Below the pieces are notes generated by a model, which was given only the letters and a program-made list of their open reading frames with translations, was not told the DNA's origin and made no database searches. Shown one piece after another: positions 26,572-34,269 of a DNA stretch of 43,103 nt. The position numbers and the translations under genes were made by a program. Origin of the DNA: Candidatus Omnitrophota bacterium (GTDB lineage Bacteria; Hinthialibacterota; Hinthialibacteria; Hinthialibacterales; Hinthialibacteraceae). The stretch lies in contig JAFGTC010000003.1 in the NCBI GenBank assembly GCA_016934335.1, positions 1 through 43,103 on the forward strand, read 5' to 3'. How positions within the stretch are numbered: the first letter of the stretch is position 1; the number at the start of each line of letters is the position of its first letter.

Positions 26572-26917
26572 AATCAATCAGGCATATCATTTTGGATCGA
26601 AATCCGCGTAATAATAATCCAATCCTCCGATTTGCGACTGCCGTTCGATGTCGCTTCTGTTGATATTGCAGGGTTTTTCTTAACCGAATCCCGTAATACA
26701 ATCCAACTTAACTTGATTCTGCAAGGAAAATCATCTACAGATAATATCGATTATAACCTATAAAATTTTATTGCAAAATGAAAATAAACATAGGAAATAT
26801 GTTGCGCAACGTTATTTTTATGGTAGAATAATTGACGGTACTTGCTGAGGCGAGTAAAGAATAACTATTTTTGTGGTCGATAAATGGGCATGTTTTCTTT
26901 TCGGGCGGTTGCCGAAT
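26572..26917. other. Intergenic region before the Hsp70 operon
   Basis: About 350 bases, AT-rich after 26690, with no supported gene. The last third holds the candidate promoters of the chaperone operon: TTGCGC(16)TAGAAT, and, a little downstream, TTGACG (26832-26837) followed after 17 bases by TAAAGA. No clear terminator for the dcd-like gene is visible, so read-through into the chaperone operon cannot be excluded. Confidence 0.5.
26802..26829 (+). promoter_or_regulatory. Candidate promoter of the Hsp70 operon
   Basis: TTGCGC at 26802-26807, a 16-base spacer and TAGAAT at 26824-26829 (five of six -10 bases). The weak -35 could mean an activator or an alternative sigma factor. No CIRCE element was found. 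Confidence 0.35.
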
Positions 26918-28516
26918 ATGTATCAAGAAACGATCGATAAACTTCAAGAAGAACGGTTGTGCGAACCTCTGATGAGGGCGGCCGATCCTTCGATTTATTT
27001 TCAAAATCCTTTTTTGCTCCTCCAACTGCCGATTACGGCTTCTGACCGGGAGATCAAAAAACGGATCCAGAAATACAGCATTTTGGGGAAAAACGGAGCG
27101 ATTCCGGTTTTGTTGGATGAAAGCGGATCACATTCGTTTCCGGACGGCATAAAAGACATCGAACTGCGCCTGCGCAAGCCGGACATTCGCTTGATTGACG
27201 AGTTTTTCGCTTTTTGGGGGGATTCGGACGATCTGATTTCATTTCTTCACTCGCTCCCGAAAACCATCATGAAATCCAAGTCCGACGATGTGATCCAAGA
27301 GTGGACGATCATGGAAGCCGCTCTGGCTTCGCAGCAGGATTCCGTGCATGATTCCGCCGTCTTCGCCCATTATACGGCGTTGATGGTAGAGAGGCTGGAT
27401 CTGGGAAAGCGCCGCAAGAATGAACTGCGCGATTTTTTCTGGGATCGATCATTTTCCTTATGGGAGCGATGCATCCATCAGGAAGAGACCTGGGATTTTA
27501 TGCGCGAGCGAATTCTAGCCAGGCAGGATCCGCGATTACAAGTCGAGTTTGTTCAACGGATTCGCGAGACGCTTCCCTGCGCCCTGAGCGCCATTCATCT
27601 TCATTTATTTATCCAATATTTCCGGAAAAACAAAAAAAACGACGCCGAATGGCATCAGACATTCATACGCCGGTTGAACATCCCGCCTCTCGAACTGGAG
27701 CAGGCGCTTCTCAGCACGGGATCGACGATTATCGACCGAATCCAACACGGCTGCAGCCATATCGCCAATGCGGGTAGAGCCTCTGACGACTGGCGCGAGA
27801 AGATGGAGACTACCTACCGGCAGATGGATGAGCCGCTTACGATTGTTTGCGAGATCTTGCCGGAAAACGCGCCGCTTCGCGAACAATTATGCGATGCGAC
27901 GGCGCGCGCAATCGTTCAATCCGTCCTGCCGCGCTGCAGTCAAAACGACCAACTTCCCTTTGTTTTGTCTTGGCTGGATCGGGCCGAAGCCTGGGCTCAG
28001 TCCGGCATGCTGCGGAAGCGAATTCAAGAAAATCGCGCCGTTGTGCAGATGCAGATGGAACGGGAGCCATGCTGGTTTTGCCAGGATTTCTTTTCGGACA
28101 AAAGTACGGAGTTTCGCAGAAGAATCAAGCCATTCAACTGGGAGGTATTTCAAGCGAAAACCGTTTTGCAGCCGGAAACGGTGACGATCCCCCGCTGCCC
28201 GCGCTGTAAATCGATCCATATTCGAGATCGAATGGTCAACGGATTTTCGGCCGCGACGGCGGGATTGCTCGGGATCGCCGGATTGACGCTTTTGCTTTAT
28301 CAATCCCATTTATCGGCGGCGGGATTTTTCAGCCTTTTCATCCTGTTATGCGGTCTGGGAGCGGGGATATGGCATTTGCGGCGGATCGATTTCAAACAGA
28401 GGCATGAGGGCGTACGACCTGAATCCGATTTCCACCTGCATCCGGCTGTCGCCCGTTTAATGGAGCCGCACCGTCAGGATTCATCTTCTTTGAGAGAAGT
28501 ACAGCAAAAGATGTGA
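26918..28516 (+). CDS. J-like co-chaperone with zinc ribbon and C-terminal membrane hairpin
   Basis: 532 residues from ATG 26918; a GTG at 26873 in the same frame gives 15 more residues, and neither start has a good SD. The N-terminal segment YFQNPFLLLQLPITASDREIKKRI is like the start of a J-domain (N-P-F-x-x-L-x-L-P-x-x-A-S-x-x-E-I). The canonical HPD tripeptide is absent; a segment DIRLIDEFFAFW follows instead. Residues about 100-380 are helical and repeat-like. A zinc ribbon is formed by Cys385/Cys388 (CWFC) and Cys427/Cys430 (CPRC), then two membrane segments at about 443-463 and 465-487 and a cytosolic tail. Such J-like proteins accompany non-canonical Hsp70s in other genomes. It probably brings client or chaperone to the inner membrane. 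First gene of the four-gene operon, 7 bases before the next. Confidence 0.72.
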   Translation: MYQETIDKLQEERLCEPLMRAADPSIYFQNPFLLLQLPITASDREIKKRIQKYSILGKNGAIPVLLDESGSHSFPDGIKDIELRLRKPDIRLIDEFFAFWGDSDDLISFLHSLPKTIMKSKSDDVIQEWTIMEAALASQQDSVHDSAVFAHYTALMVERLDLGKRRKNELRDFFWDRSFSLWERCIHQEETWDFMRERILARQDPRLQVEFVQRIRETLPCALSAIHLHLFIQYFRKNKKNDAEWHQTFIRRLNIPPLELEQALLSTGSTIIDRIQHGCSHIANAGRASDDWREKMETTYRQMDEPLTIVCEILPENAPLREQLCDATARAIVQSVLPRCSQNDQLPFVLSWLDRAEAWAQSGMLRKRIQENRAVVQMQMEREPCWFCQDFFSDKSTEFRRRIKPFNWEVFQAKTVLQPETVTIPRCPRCKSIHIRDRMVNGFSAATAGLLGIAGLTLLLYQSHLSAAGFFSLFILLCGLGAGIWHLRRIDFKQRHEGVRPESDFHLHPAVARLMEPHRQDSSSLREVQQKM

Positions 28517-28523
28517 GGGGAGA

Positions 28524-29048
28524 ATGATGATTTCGAGTCTACGGCAGTTGAGATATCCGAAGGAATTCCGGATCGCCGCGCCAAAATGGCCCAAAGAATT
28601 GCTTCAAAATACGGACCAAATCGTCGATCTTCTCCTTTCCCCTCAGGAGAAAGACCAGGAGATTCAAGATTTAGTGCGCGAAATCGGAACGGGCTTGTGG
28701 CGCATCCGAAATCGACTGCTTTGCGAAATCGATCCATCGCTGGAAATTCGAGGGTCGATGCGATTTCTCGAATCGACATGGGATGCATTAAACGAAGCGG
28801 GCGTGGAAATATGCGATCACACCGGCGAAATCTTCACGGGCGGCGAATCGCTGCGGATCATCTCGTATGAAGATTCGGACAAGATTACGCGGAAGCAGAT
28901 CATCGAAACAATCAAACCGACCATCTATTATCAGGGCAGCATCATTCAAATCGGCGAAGTGATCGTGGGAATTCCGAAGGAAAGTCAGAAGGAAGATTCT
29001 CACAGCGACTCTAACTCCATTCTGGATCAATTTTCTTCGACGATGTGA
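28524..29048 (+). CDS. GrpE-like nucleotide-exchange factor
   Basis: 174 residues. The second half reads like the beta-rich head of GrpE: FLESTWDALNEAGVEICDHTG, then ITRKQIIETIKPTIYYQGSI and IIQIGEVIVGIPKE, corresponding to the GrpE order helix, strand, EVxxPGY and VLRPAxVxV. The long N-terminal coiled coil of GrpE is reduced to a helical stretch at about 40-85. The C-terminal tail is Ser/Asp-rich and probably disordered. GAGGGGAG lies just upstream, and ATG 28524 or 28527 may be used. Position between the J-like gene and the Hsp70 gene supports a role in releasing ADP from that Hsp70. The similarity is structural rather than strong in sequence. Confidence 0.65.
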   Translation: MMISSLRQLRYPKEFRIAAPKWPKELLQNTDQIVDLLLSPQEKDQEIQDLVREIGTGLWRIRNRLLCEIDPSLEIRGSMRFLESTWDALNEAGVEICDHTGEIFTGGESLRIISYEDSDKITRKQIIETIKPTIYYQGSIIQIGEVIVGIPKESQKEDSHSDSNSILDQFSSTM

Positions 29049-29090
29049 GTGAGCAATGTTATTAGTTGAAATCGATCAGGAGAGAATTTC

Positions 29091-31580
29091 ATGACGCGGC
29101 AGACAATTGACTATGGCATAGACCTGGGCACGACCAATAGCAGCATTGCTGTTCTGCAGGACGACGACACCAAAATCATCGAAAACAACGAAGGGCAGAA
29201 ATACACCCCGTCGGTGGTTTGGATTGACAGAAAAGACCGGCTGTATGTGGGAAGGCGCGCCAAGAATCAAATCGAAAGCGAACCGGAAAACGCGTACGGC
29301 GAGTTTAAGCTGCAGATGGGAACGCCGACGACCTATTCCTTCCATGCCGGACGCCGGATCATGACGCCGGAGGAGCTCTCGGCGGAGATCATCAAATCGC
29401 TGCGCGAGGACGTGCGCCAGCAATTGGGGGAAGAGATCCGGGCGGCGGTGATCACGGTTCCAGCCGCATTCGAACTGCCGCAATGCAAAGCGACCATGCA
29501 GGCCGCCCAGTTGGCCGGACTTGCTGAAAGCCCTCTGCTGCAGGAGCCGGTGGCGGCGGCGCTGGCGTATGGATTTCAGCGCGACGTCACAAAGGCTTTC
29601 TGGCTGATCTACGATTTCGGCGGCGGGACGTTCGACGCGGCCATCATCCACGCCGACGAAGGCAATATTCAGGTATTGAACCATGGGGGAGATAACCACC
29701 TGGGCGGGAAGTTAGTGGATTGGGCGATCGTGGATCGGATGTTCGCGCCTTTGCTGAAGCAAGTCTACGCGCTGGAGGATTTTCATCGGGGCAATGAAAA
29801 ATGGCGGATGGCGTTCGCCAAACTGAAACTGCACGCCGAAGAAGCCAAAATCCAATTATCGCGATACGAAACCACTCAAATTTACATCGATCCCCTGTGC
29901 CAAGACGACCGGGGAGACTGGATTGTGTTCGATTTCGAACTGAAACAAAAAGATCTCGACGCCATCATGCTTCCCTATGTGGAAAAATCGATCGATATCT
30001 GCCAGCAAGTGCTTTCGGAAGCCAAGTTGAGCGCGGAGGATATTGAACGGCTGATTCTGGTCGGAGGTCCGACGCTCAATCCCCGCCTGCGCCAGATGCT
30101 GGAAGAGCGGCTGGGCGTCAAAGCCGATTTCAGCGTGGATCCCATGACTGTGGTGTCGAGAGGGGCCGCCATTTTTGCGGGAACGCAGCGATTGAAGGCG
30201 GATCCAATCCAATCCCTCGCCAAGGACTGTTACCAGATTGAATTGGATTACAACCCGATTGACAGCGATCCCGAACCGCTGGCGGCCGGAACCGTCATCG
30301 TCTCCGAGGATGAAGCCATCGACAACTGGACGATCGAAATGATCGAATCGAAAAGCCAGTGGCGAAGCGGCGGGATGCGAATCGATGAAAACGGCTTCTT
30401 CATGACGAATCTGCGCGCCGAGAAGGGACGCCGAAACGAGTTTCTCATTGAACTCAAAAATCAGTACGGCAACAAACTGAAGACCGATCCCGATCGGATC
30501 ATCTATACGCTGGGCGCCACCATATCGTCGCAGCCGCTCATCCGTTCGATCGGGGTGGCTCTCGCCAACAGCAAAGTCAGCGTGTTTTTGAAGAAAGGCA
30601 GCGATCTTCCCATCCGGCATCGTGAGGTTTTTCAAACGACGCAGGACGTCAAAAAAGGGGAGAACGGTTCGTTTCTCAACATCCCGGTCGTGGAAGGCGA
30701 AAACTGGGAGCGAGCCGACCGCAATCATTTGATCGGCAGTTTGAAGGTGTCCGGCCAGGCCGTGCGGCGCGACGTCTGCGCGGGCAGCGAAGTGGAAGTC
30801 ACGATCACCATCGATGAATCGCGGCAGGCGCACGCGCTGGCTTATATTCCAGTGCTGGATGAAGAATTTGAGGAAGTGCTGACTCTCGAAAAAGCCTCCG
30901 CCGATTGGGAGACGCTGAGCCGGGAGATTTATCTGGAAAAGGAGCGATTCGCCGCGCTGTATGAAACGGCGAAAGAAACGGAGCATCCCCCCGCCCTGGA
31001 TCTGCTGGAGAAGATCGAGCGCCAGGACCTCATGGCGGAAATCGAGCGCACGCTGGCGGCCGCCAGTTCGGATCAGGATGCATTGGACAAGGCGCAGAAC
31101 CAGTTGATCGATCTGAGAAAAATTTTGGATGAAATGGAATCGTTGAGTGAATGGCCCAAACTGGCCCGGGAAACGCAGGAATTATTCGACCAGATCGAGG
31201 AGATTCTCAAACGGAGGCAAAGCGAGATGGGTTTGCCCACATTCCGTTTGATCCGGCAGGAAACCGAAAAAGTTCTGCAGAGCCGCCAGCAGAGCGCGTT
31301 GAAGCAAAAAATCGAGAAATTGAAGGAATATTATCTTCAACTCATGGAAGGCGAGCCGGCCTACTGGGTGGAGTATTATCACTATCTGGAAAAGAGGCGG
31401 GAACAGTTCGGCGATTCGCCGGATGCGGATTTCTGCTTCGATCAGGGCAAACGGGCCCTCTCGACCAACAATCTAAGACTGCTGGAATCTGCGGTGCGCC
31501 ATCTGGCGGCTCTGGCCCCGGCTGACAGCCAAATCGAATTCAACAATCTTAACAGCACATTAATGCCGCTGGTTCGATAA
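29091..31580 (+). CDS. Hsp70-family chaperone with extra inter-domain module
   Basis: 829 residues, against about 640 in DnaK. The nucleotide-binding domain (about 1-370) is complete: GIDLGTTNSSIAV (9-21), QEPVAAALAYG (151-161), YDFGGGTFDAA (174-184) and LILVGGPTLNPRLR (321-334). The usual DVLLLDVTPLSLG linker is missing. Instead about 100 residues (about 380-480) with an Ig-like beta pattern (WTIEMIESKSQWRSGGM, FLIELKNQYGNKL) stand before a DnaK-like substrate-binding beta-domain (SIGVALANSKVSVFLKKGSD, LPIRHREVFQTT, ADRNHLIGSLKV). Residues about 600-829 are helical. SD AGGAG precedes ATG 29091. It is encoded together with J-like and GrpE-like partners, so it is likely an ATP-driven chaperone with its own clients, distinct from the housekeeping DnaK. 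Confidence 0.92.
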   Translation: MTRQTIDYGIDLGTTNSSIAVLQDDDTKIIENNEGQKYTPSVVWIDRKDRLYVGRRAKNQIESEPENAYGEFKLQMGTPTTYSFHAGRRIMTPEELSAEIIKSLREDVRQQLGEEIRAAVITVPAAFELPQCKATMQAAQLAGLAESPLLQEPVAAALAYGFQRDVTKAFWLIYDFGGGTFDAAIIHADEGNIQVLNHGGDNHLGGKLVDWAIVDRMFAPLLKQVYALEDFHRGNEKWRMAFAKLKLHAEEAKIQLSRYETTQIYIDPLCQDDRGDWIVFDFELKQKDLDAIMLPYVEKSIDICQQVLSEAKLSAEDIERLILVGGPTLNPRLRQMLEERLGVKADFSVDPMTVVSRGAAIFAGTQRLKADPIQSLAKDCYQIELDYNPIDSDPEPLAAGTVIVSEDEAIDNWTIEMIESKSQWRSGGMRIDENGFFMTNLRAEKGRRNEFLIELKNQYGNKLKTDPDRIIYTLGATISSQPLIRSIGVALANSKVSVFLKKGSDLPIRHREVFQTTQDVKKGENGSFLNIPVVEGENWERADRNHLIGSLKVSGQAVRRDVCAGSEVEVTITIDESRQAHALAYIPVLDEEFEEVLTLEKASADWETLSREIYLEKERFAALYETAKETEHPPALDLLEKIERQDLMAEIERTLAAASSDQDALDKAQNQLIDLRKILDEMESLSEWPKLARETQELFDQIEEILKRRQSEMGLPTFRLIRQETEKVLQSRQQSALKQKIEKLKEYYLQLMEGEPAYWVEYYHYLEKRREQFGDSPDADFCFDQGKRALSTNNLRLLESAVRHLAALAPADSQIEFNNLNSTLMPLVR

Positions 31581-31619
31581 GCCGCAGACAGAAGAACGAA
31601 ATTGCAAGGAAGAGCGGAC

Positions 31620-32588
31620 ATGGTACAGTTATCCTCAACCTCAGGAAATCGCGCCCCGGCCGCAGGCGAGTCCGTCCACCGGGATCCAACTCGGGCGCTC
31701 TTGAACTCTTTCGTGACGGCTAAAGCGACTTCGCTGGCGCGCCAGGGGGAATTGGACAAAGCGGCGGATACGCTGCTTCCCTTCGTTGATTCCAATCTGG
31801 CGAGCGATGAATTGTGCGTCCTGCTGGCGAAAATTTACGGCCAGCAGAAGCGGTTTGAAGAATCGCGAAGCATGTGGAAAAAGGCGCTGGCGTTCAATCC
31901 TCATCACAGCGAAGCGCAGCGCATCTTGAATCCGCAAAAGACGGTACATCGAAGTCGAGGCGGGCTGAGGATAGCCATGCAATTTTCCGTTTATTTCTTC
32001 ATGTTCTGCATTGTGTTCGCCATCGGCTCCGCCGGAACGGCCTACTATTATTTAGGCTCGGCGGACGCCATGTCTCATTTCTTTGCGAACGCCGTTTCTC
32101 ATGTGGGCGTCGCGATGAACGGCGAGGCGGGCGAAATGCCGGAGACGCTTTCTGCGGCGAATGAAGCGGAGGGGCCGAATGTGACGAGGGCCGTCCATAC
32201 GCTGCCGCCCGCCTCCGAAGCGGTTTTGGCCCAAAACAAGCAAATCCAAACCGAGATCCTGAAGCGTCTGGAAGAGAACGGCTTGAGCCGGAAGCATTCT
32301 CTGCGAGTGGTGGCGCTGGACAGCGAGATTTATATATTAGGGAAAAACCTCACGCCGGCTCTGTGCGATCAAATCAAGACGCTCGCGCAGCCGGCGTCCG
32401 GCGCGCAAAAGATTGAAATACAGCCGTTCGATGCGTTGAAAACATATACCATTCAAAAAGGGCAGTCTTTGTCCATGATCGCGGAGCAGCATTACGGCGA
32501 CTCCGATTATTGGACCATCATCGCCGAGGCCAATGGAATTTCCAATCCGGACAACATCTACGCCGGCCAGAAACTCTATCTTCTCTAA
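31620..32588 (+). CDS. TPR-transmembrane-BON-LysM protein
   Basis: 322 residues. ATG 31620 is chosen because AAGGA (31606-31610) lies nine bases upstream; the frame is open from a TTG at 31602. Order: TPR-like helices at about 35-105 (LARQGELDKAADTLL, VLLAKIYGQQKRFEESRSMW), a basic stop (HRSRGGLR), one membrane helix at about 118-146, a linker, a BON-like domain at about 205-270 (LRVVALDSEIYILGKNLTP) and a LysM domain at 274-322 (YTIQKGQSLSMIAEQHYGD, IYAGQKLYLL). BON followed by LysM is also the architecture of E. coli Kbp (YgaU). By the positive-inside rule the TPR part is cytosolic and the LysM part faces the peptidoglycan. Last gene of the Hsp70 operon, 39 bases after it. Confidence 0.85.
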   Translation: MVQLSSTSGNRAPAAGESVHRDPTRALLNSFVTAKATSLARQGELDKAADTLLPFVDSNLASDELCVLLAKIYGQQKRFEESRSMWKKALAFNPHHSEAQRILNPQKTVHRSRGGLRIAMQFSVYFFMFCIVFAIGSAGTAYYYLGSADAMSHFFANAVSHVGVAMNGEAGEMPETLSAANEAEGPNVTRAVHTLPPASEAVLAQNKQIQTEILKRLEENGLSRKHSLRVVALDSEIYILGKNLTPALCDQIKTLAQPASGAQKIEIQPFDALKTYTIQKGQSLSMIAEQHYGDSDYWTIIAEANGISNPDNIYAGQKLYLL

Positions 32589-32617
32589 ATCCGATCGTTC
32601 TTCTTTTACTCGAGAGT

Positions 32618-33772
32618 TTAGGATTCCAAAGAAACCCAAGCGCTGCTCTGGGTGGATTGGAGGGCCGACTCGAGAATCCGCTGCACTTCATAGCCGTCTT
32701 CGATGCCGGGGCGAGCCGGCTTTTTCTGGAGAACGTGCGTGACGAAGTGATAAATGCTATGAACATGAAAGCGTTCCCAGCCAATGGTGTTTTTGGGTCC
32801 GGGAAGCGAGGCGGGTCGGGGATAACGGGCGACGCATTCGATGTGTTTGTAGCCGCGGTCTCCGCCGTAGACGCTTTCGGGCGTCGAGGCGTCGTAATAT
32901 TCCAGATAATTGGGCTGCATCAGATTGAAGCGGATGGCGCCTTGACTGCCGTGCGCTTCGAATCGAACCTCATCCTGCGCGCCGGTGGCCAGGCGCGACG
33001 ATTCCAAGGTTCCAACCGCGCCGTTTTTAAGCCGAAAAAGGAGGATGGAGACATCGTCCACTTCGACGGGGGCCATGACGTCGGGATTGCCGGGCAGAGG
33101 GCGCTCCTTGATCATCGTTTCGCCAAGATGCATCACTTCGGAGAAATCGCCCAAGAGATGCCGCGTCAAATCGATGACGTGCGCGCCCAGATCGAACAAC
33201 GCGCCGCCGCGCCCGCTGATATTCTTATCGAGGCGCCAGGTGAAGGGGCGCGCCGGATTGATGTAGCCGGCGTGCAGATAGGCGACGCGGGCGCTGTACA
33301 GATGGCCCAAAGCGCCTGAATCGATCAATTCTTTGGCGCGCAGGAGAGCGGGGGCGAACCGGTATTGAAAGGTCATTTGAGCGACGCATTCGGGATGCGC
33401 TTCGGCGGCCTCCTTCATGGCGGCGGCTTCATCGAGCGTGCAGCATAAAGGCTTATCCATATAAACATGCTTGCCGTTTTCCAAGGCCGCCAGCAGGACG
33501 TCTTTGTGGAGATTGTTGGGCGTGCAGCAGTTGATGACGTCGATGTCCCTGCGCTCGCATAACTCGCGATAATCGGTGGTTCCAAATTCATATCCCCATG
33601 TCTGGACGGCGCGTTTGACGCTGGTTTTGGTGCGCGCCGCGACGCCCGCCAGAACAATGCGGGCGGGGGCGGGATCGTAATAGAAGTTCAAGGAGCGATA
33701 CGCATGAGCGTGCATCTTGCCCATGAATCCGTGACCGATAATTCCAACGCGTAAAGTGGGAGTTTTTACCAT
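32618..33772 (-). CDS. Gfo/Idh/MocA-family oxidoreductase
   Basis: 384 residues from ATG 33772, preceded by GAGGA at a 9-base spacing; the frame is open for 14 more codons upstream without an SD. The N-terminal Rossmann fold has VGIIGHGFMGKMHAHAY (about 9-25) and the hallmark lysine in MDKPLCC. The C-terminal alpha/beta domain carries GGALFDLGAHVIDLTRHLLGD, where the His is probably catalytic. Members oxidise or epimerise sugars and inositols with tightly cycled NAD(P). The substrate is unknown. Its neighbours on both sides are in other orientations, so it is monocistronic, and its 3' end lies 29 bases from the LysM gene stop. Confidence 0.93.
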   Translation of the reverse strand: MVKTPTLRVGIIGHGFMGKMHAHAYRSLNFYYDPAPARIVLAGVAARTKTSVKRAVQTWGYEFGTTDYRELCERRDIDVINCCTPNNLHKDVLLAALENGKHVYMDKPLCCTLDEAAAMKEAAEAHPECVAQMTFQYRFAPALLRAKELIDSGALGHLYSARVAYLHAGYINPARPFTWRLDKNISGRGGALFDLGAHVIDLTRHLLGDFSEVMHLGETMIKERPLPGNPDVMAPVEVDDVSILLFRLKNGAVGTLESSRLATGAQDEVRFEAHGSQGAIRFNLMQPNYLEYYDASTPESVYGGDRGYKHIECVARYPRPASLPGPKNTIGWERFHVHSIYHFVTHVLQKKPARPGIEDGYEVQRILESALQSTQSSAWVSLES

Positions 33773-33798
33773 GAAAACGCTTCCTCGATAAAAAACGT

Positions 33799-34032
33799 TT
33801 GAAATTCCATACAAAATATCCCGGATTCCAGGTAGAGAACAGGGATGCCGGAGTTAATAGAAACCTGGATGAGACCACCAGCCTCTACTTCTTCGGCGCG
33901 CGTTGGTACGATCCGACGATTGGGAGGTTTATCACCGTAAGCCCTCTGGCGCCCACCGGCGAAGAAGAGTATGTATATTGCTCGAACGATCCCATTAACC
34001 GATTTGACATGAACGGCCTGAATGTAGAATAA
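33799..34032 (+). pseudogene. RHS-core C-terminal remnant
   Basis: The frame encodes 77 residues, of which the last about 60 are the end of an RHS repeat-associated core: LYFFGARWYDPTIGRFITVSPL, then EEYVYCSNDPINRFDMNGL. Full RHS proteins exceed 1000 residues, so this is a fragment without the repeats, without an SD and without a signal. It begins in the leader of the oppositely oriented oxidoreductase gene. In intact RHS proteins this core precedes a variable toxin tip; here the frame stops right after the core (NGLNVE). It is either the scar of a deleted RHS gene or an orphan cassette end. Confidence 0.82.
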
Positions 34033-34068
34033 TTAGGGAATCATTGTTAATGGGCCCAAGCCCGGTAA

Positions 34069-34097
34069 GGTGGGCTAAAAGCGAAGCGCAGCCCACC
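34069..34097. repeat. Small palindromic element next to the RHS remnant
   Basis: Arms GGTGGGCT (34069-34076) and AGCCCACC (34090-34097) are perfect around a 13-base centre AAAAGCGAAGCGC. Elements of this look are dispersed in several bacterial genomes. No T-tract, so it is not a terminator. Confidence 0.7.
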
Positions 34098-34269
34098 ATT
34101 AGCACCCAACCTCGGCCGCTCTCAAACCAAAGCAAATCCCGACAAAGCGCACTCCCCACCCCCCACTATCTCCACCATCCATTCCTTCTCGAAATTTGTG
34201 TAAAATGGAGCCGGAGAGGATCGATGCGAAGCGGATCCCCTCATCCTGAACGGGAGGATCTTATAAATT

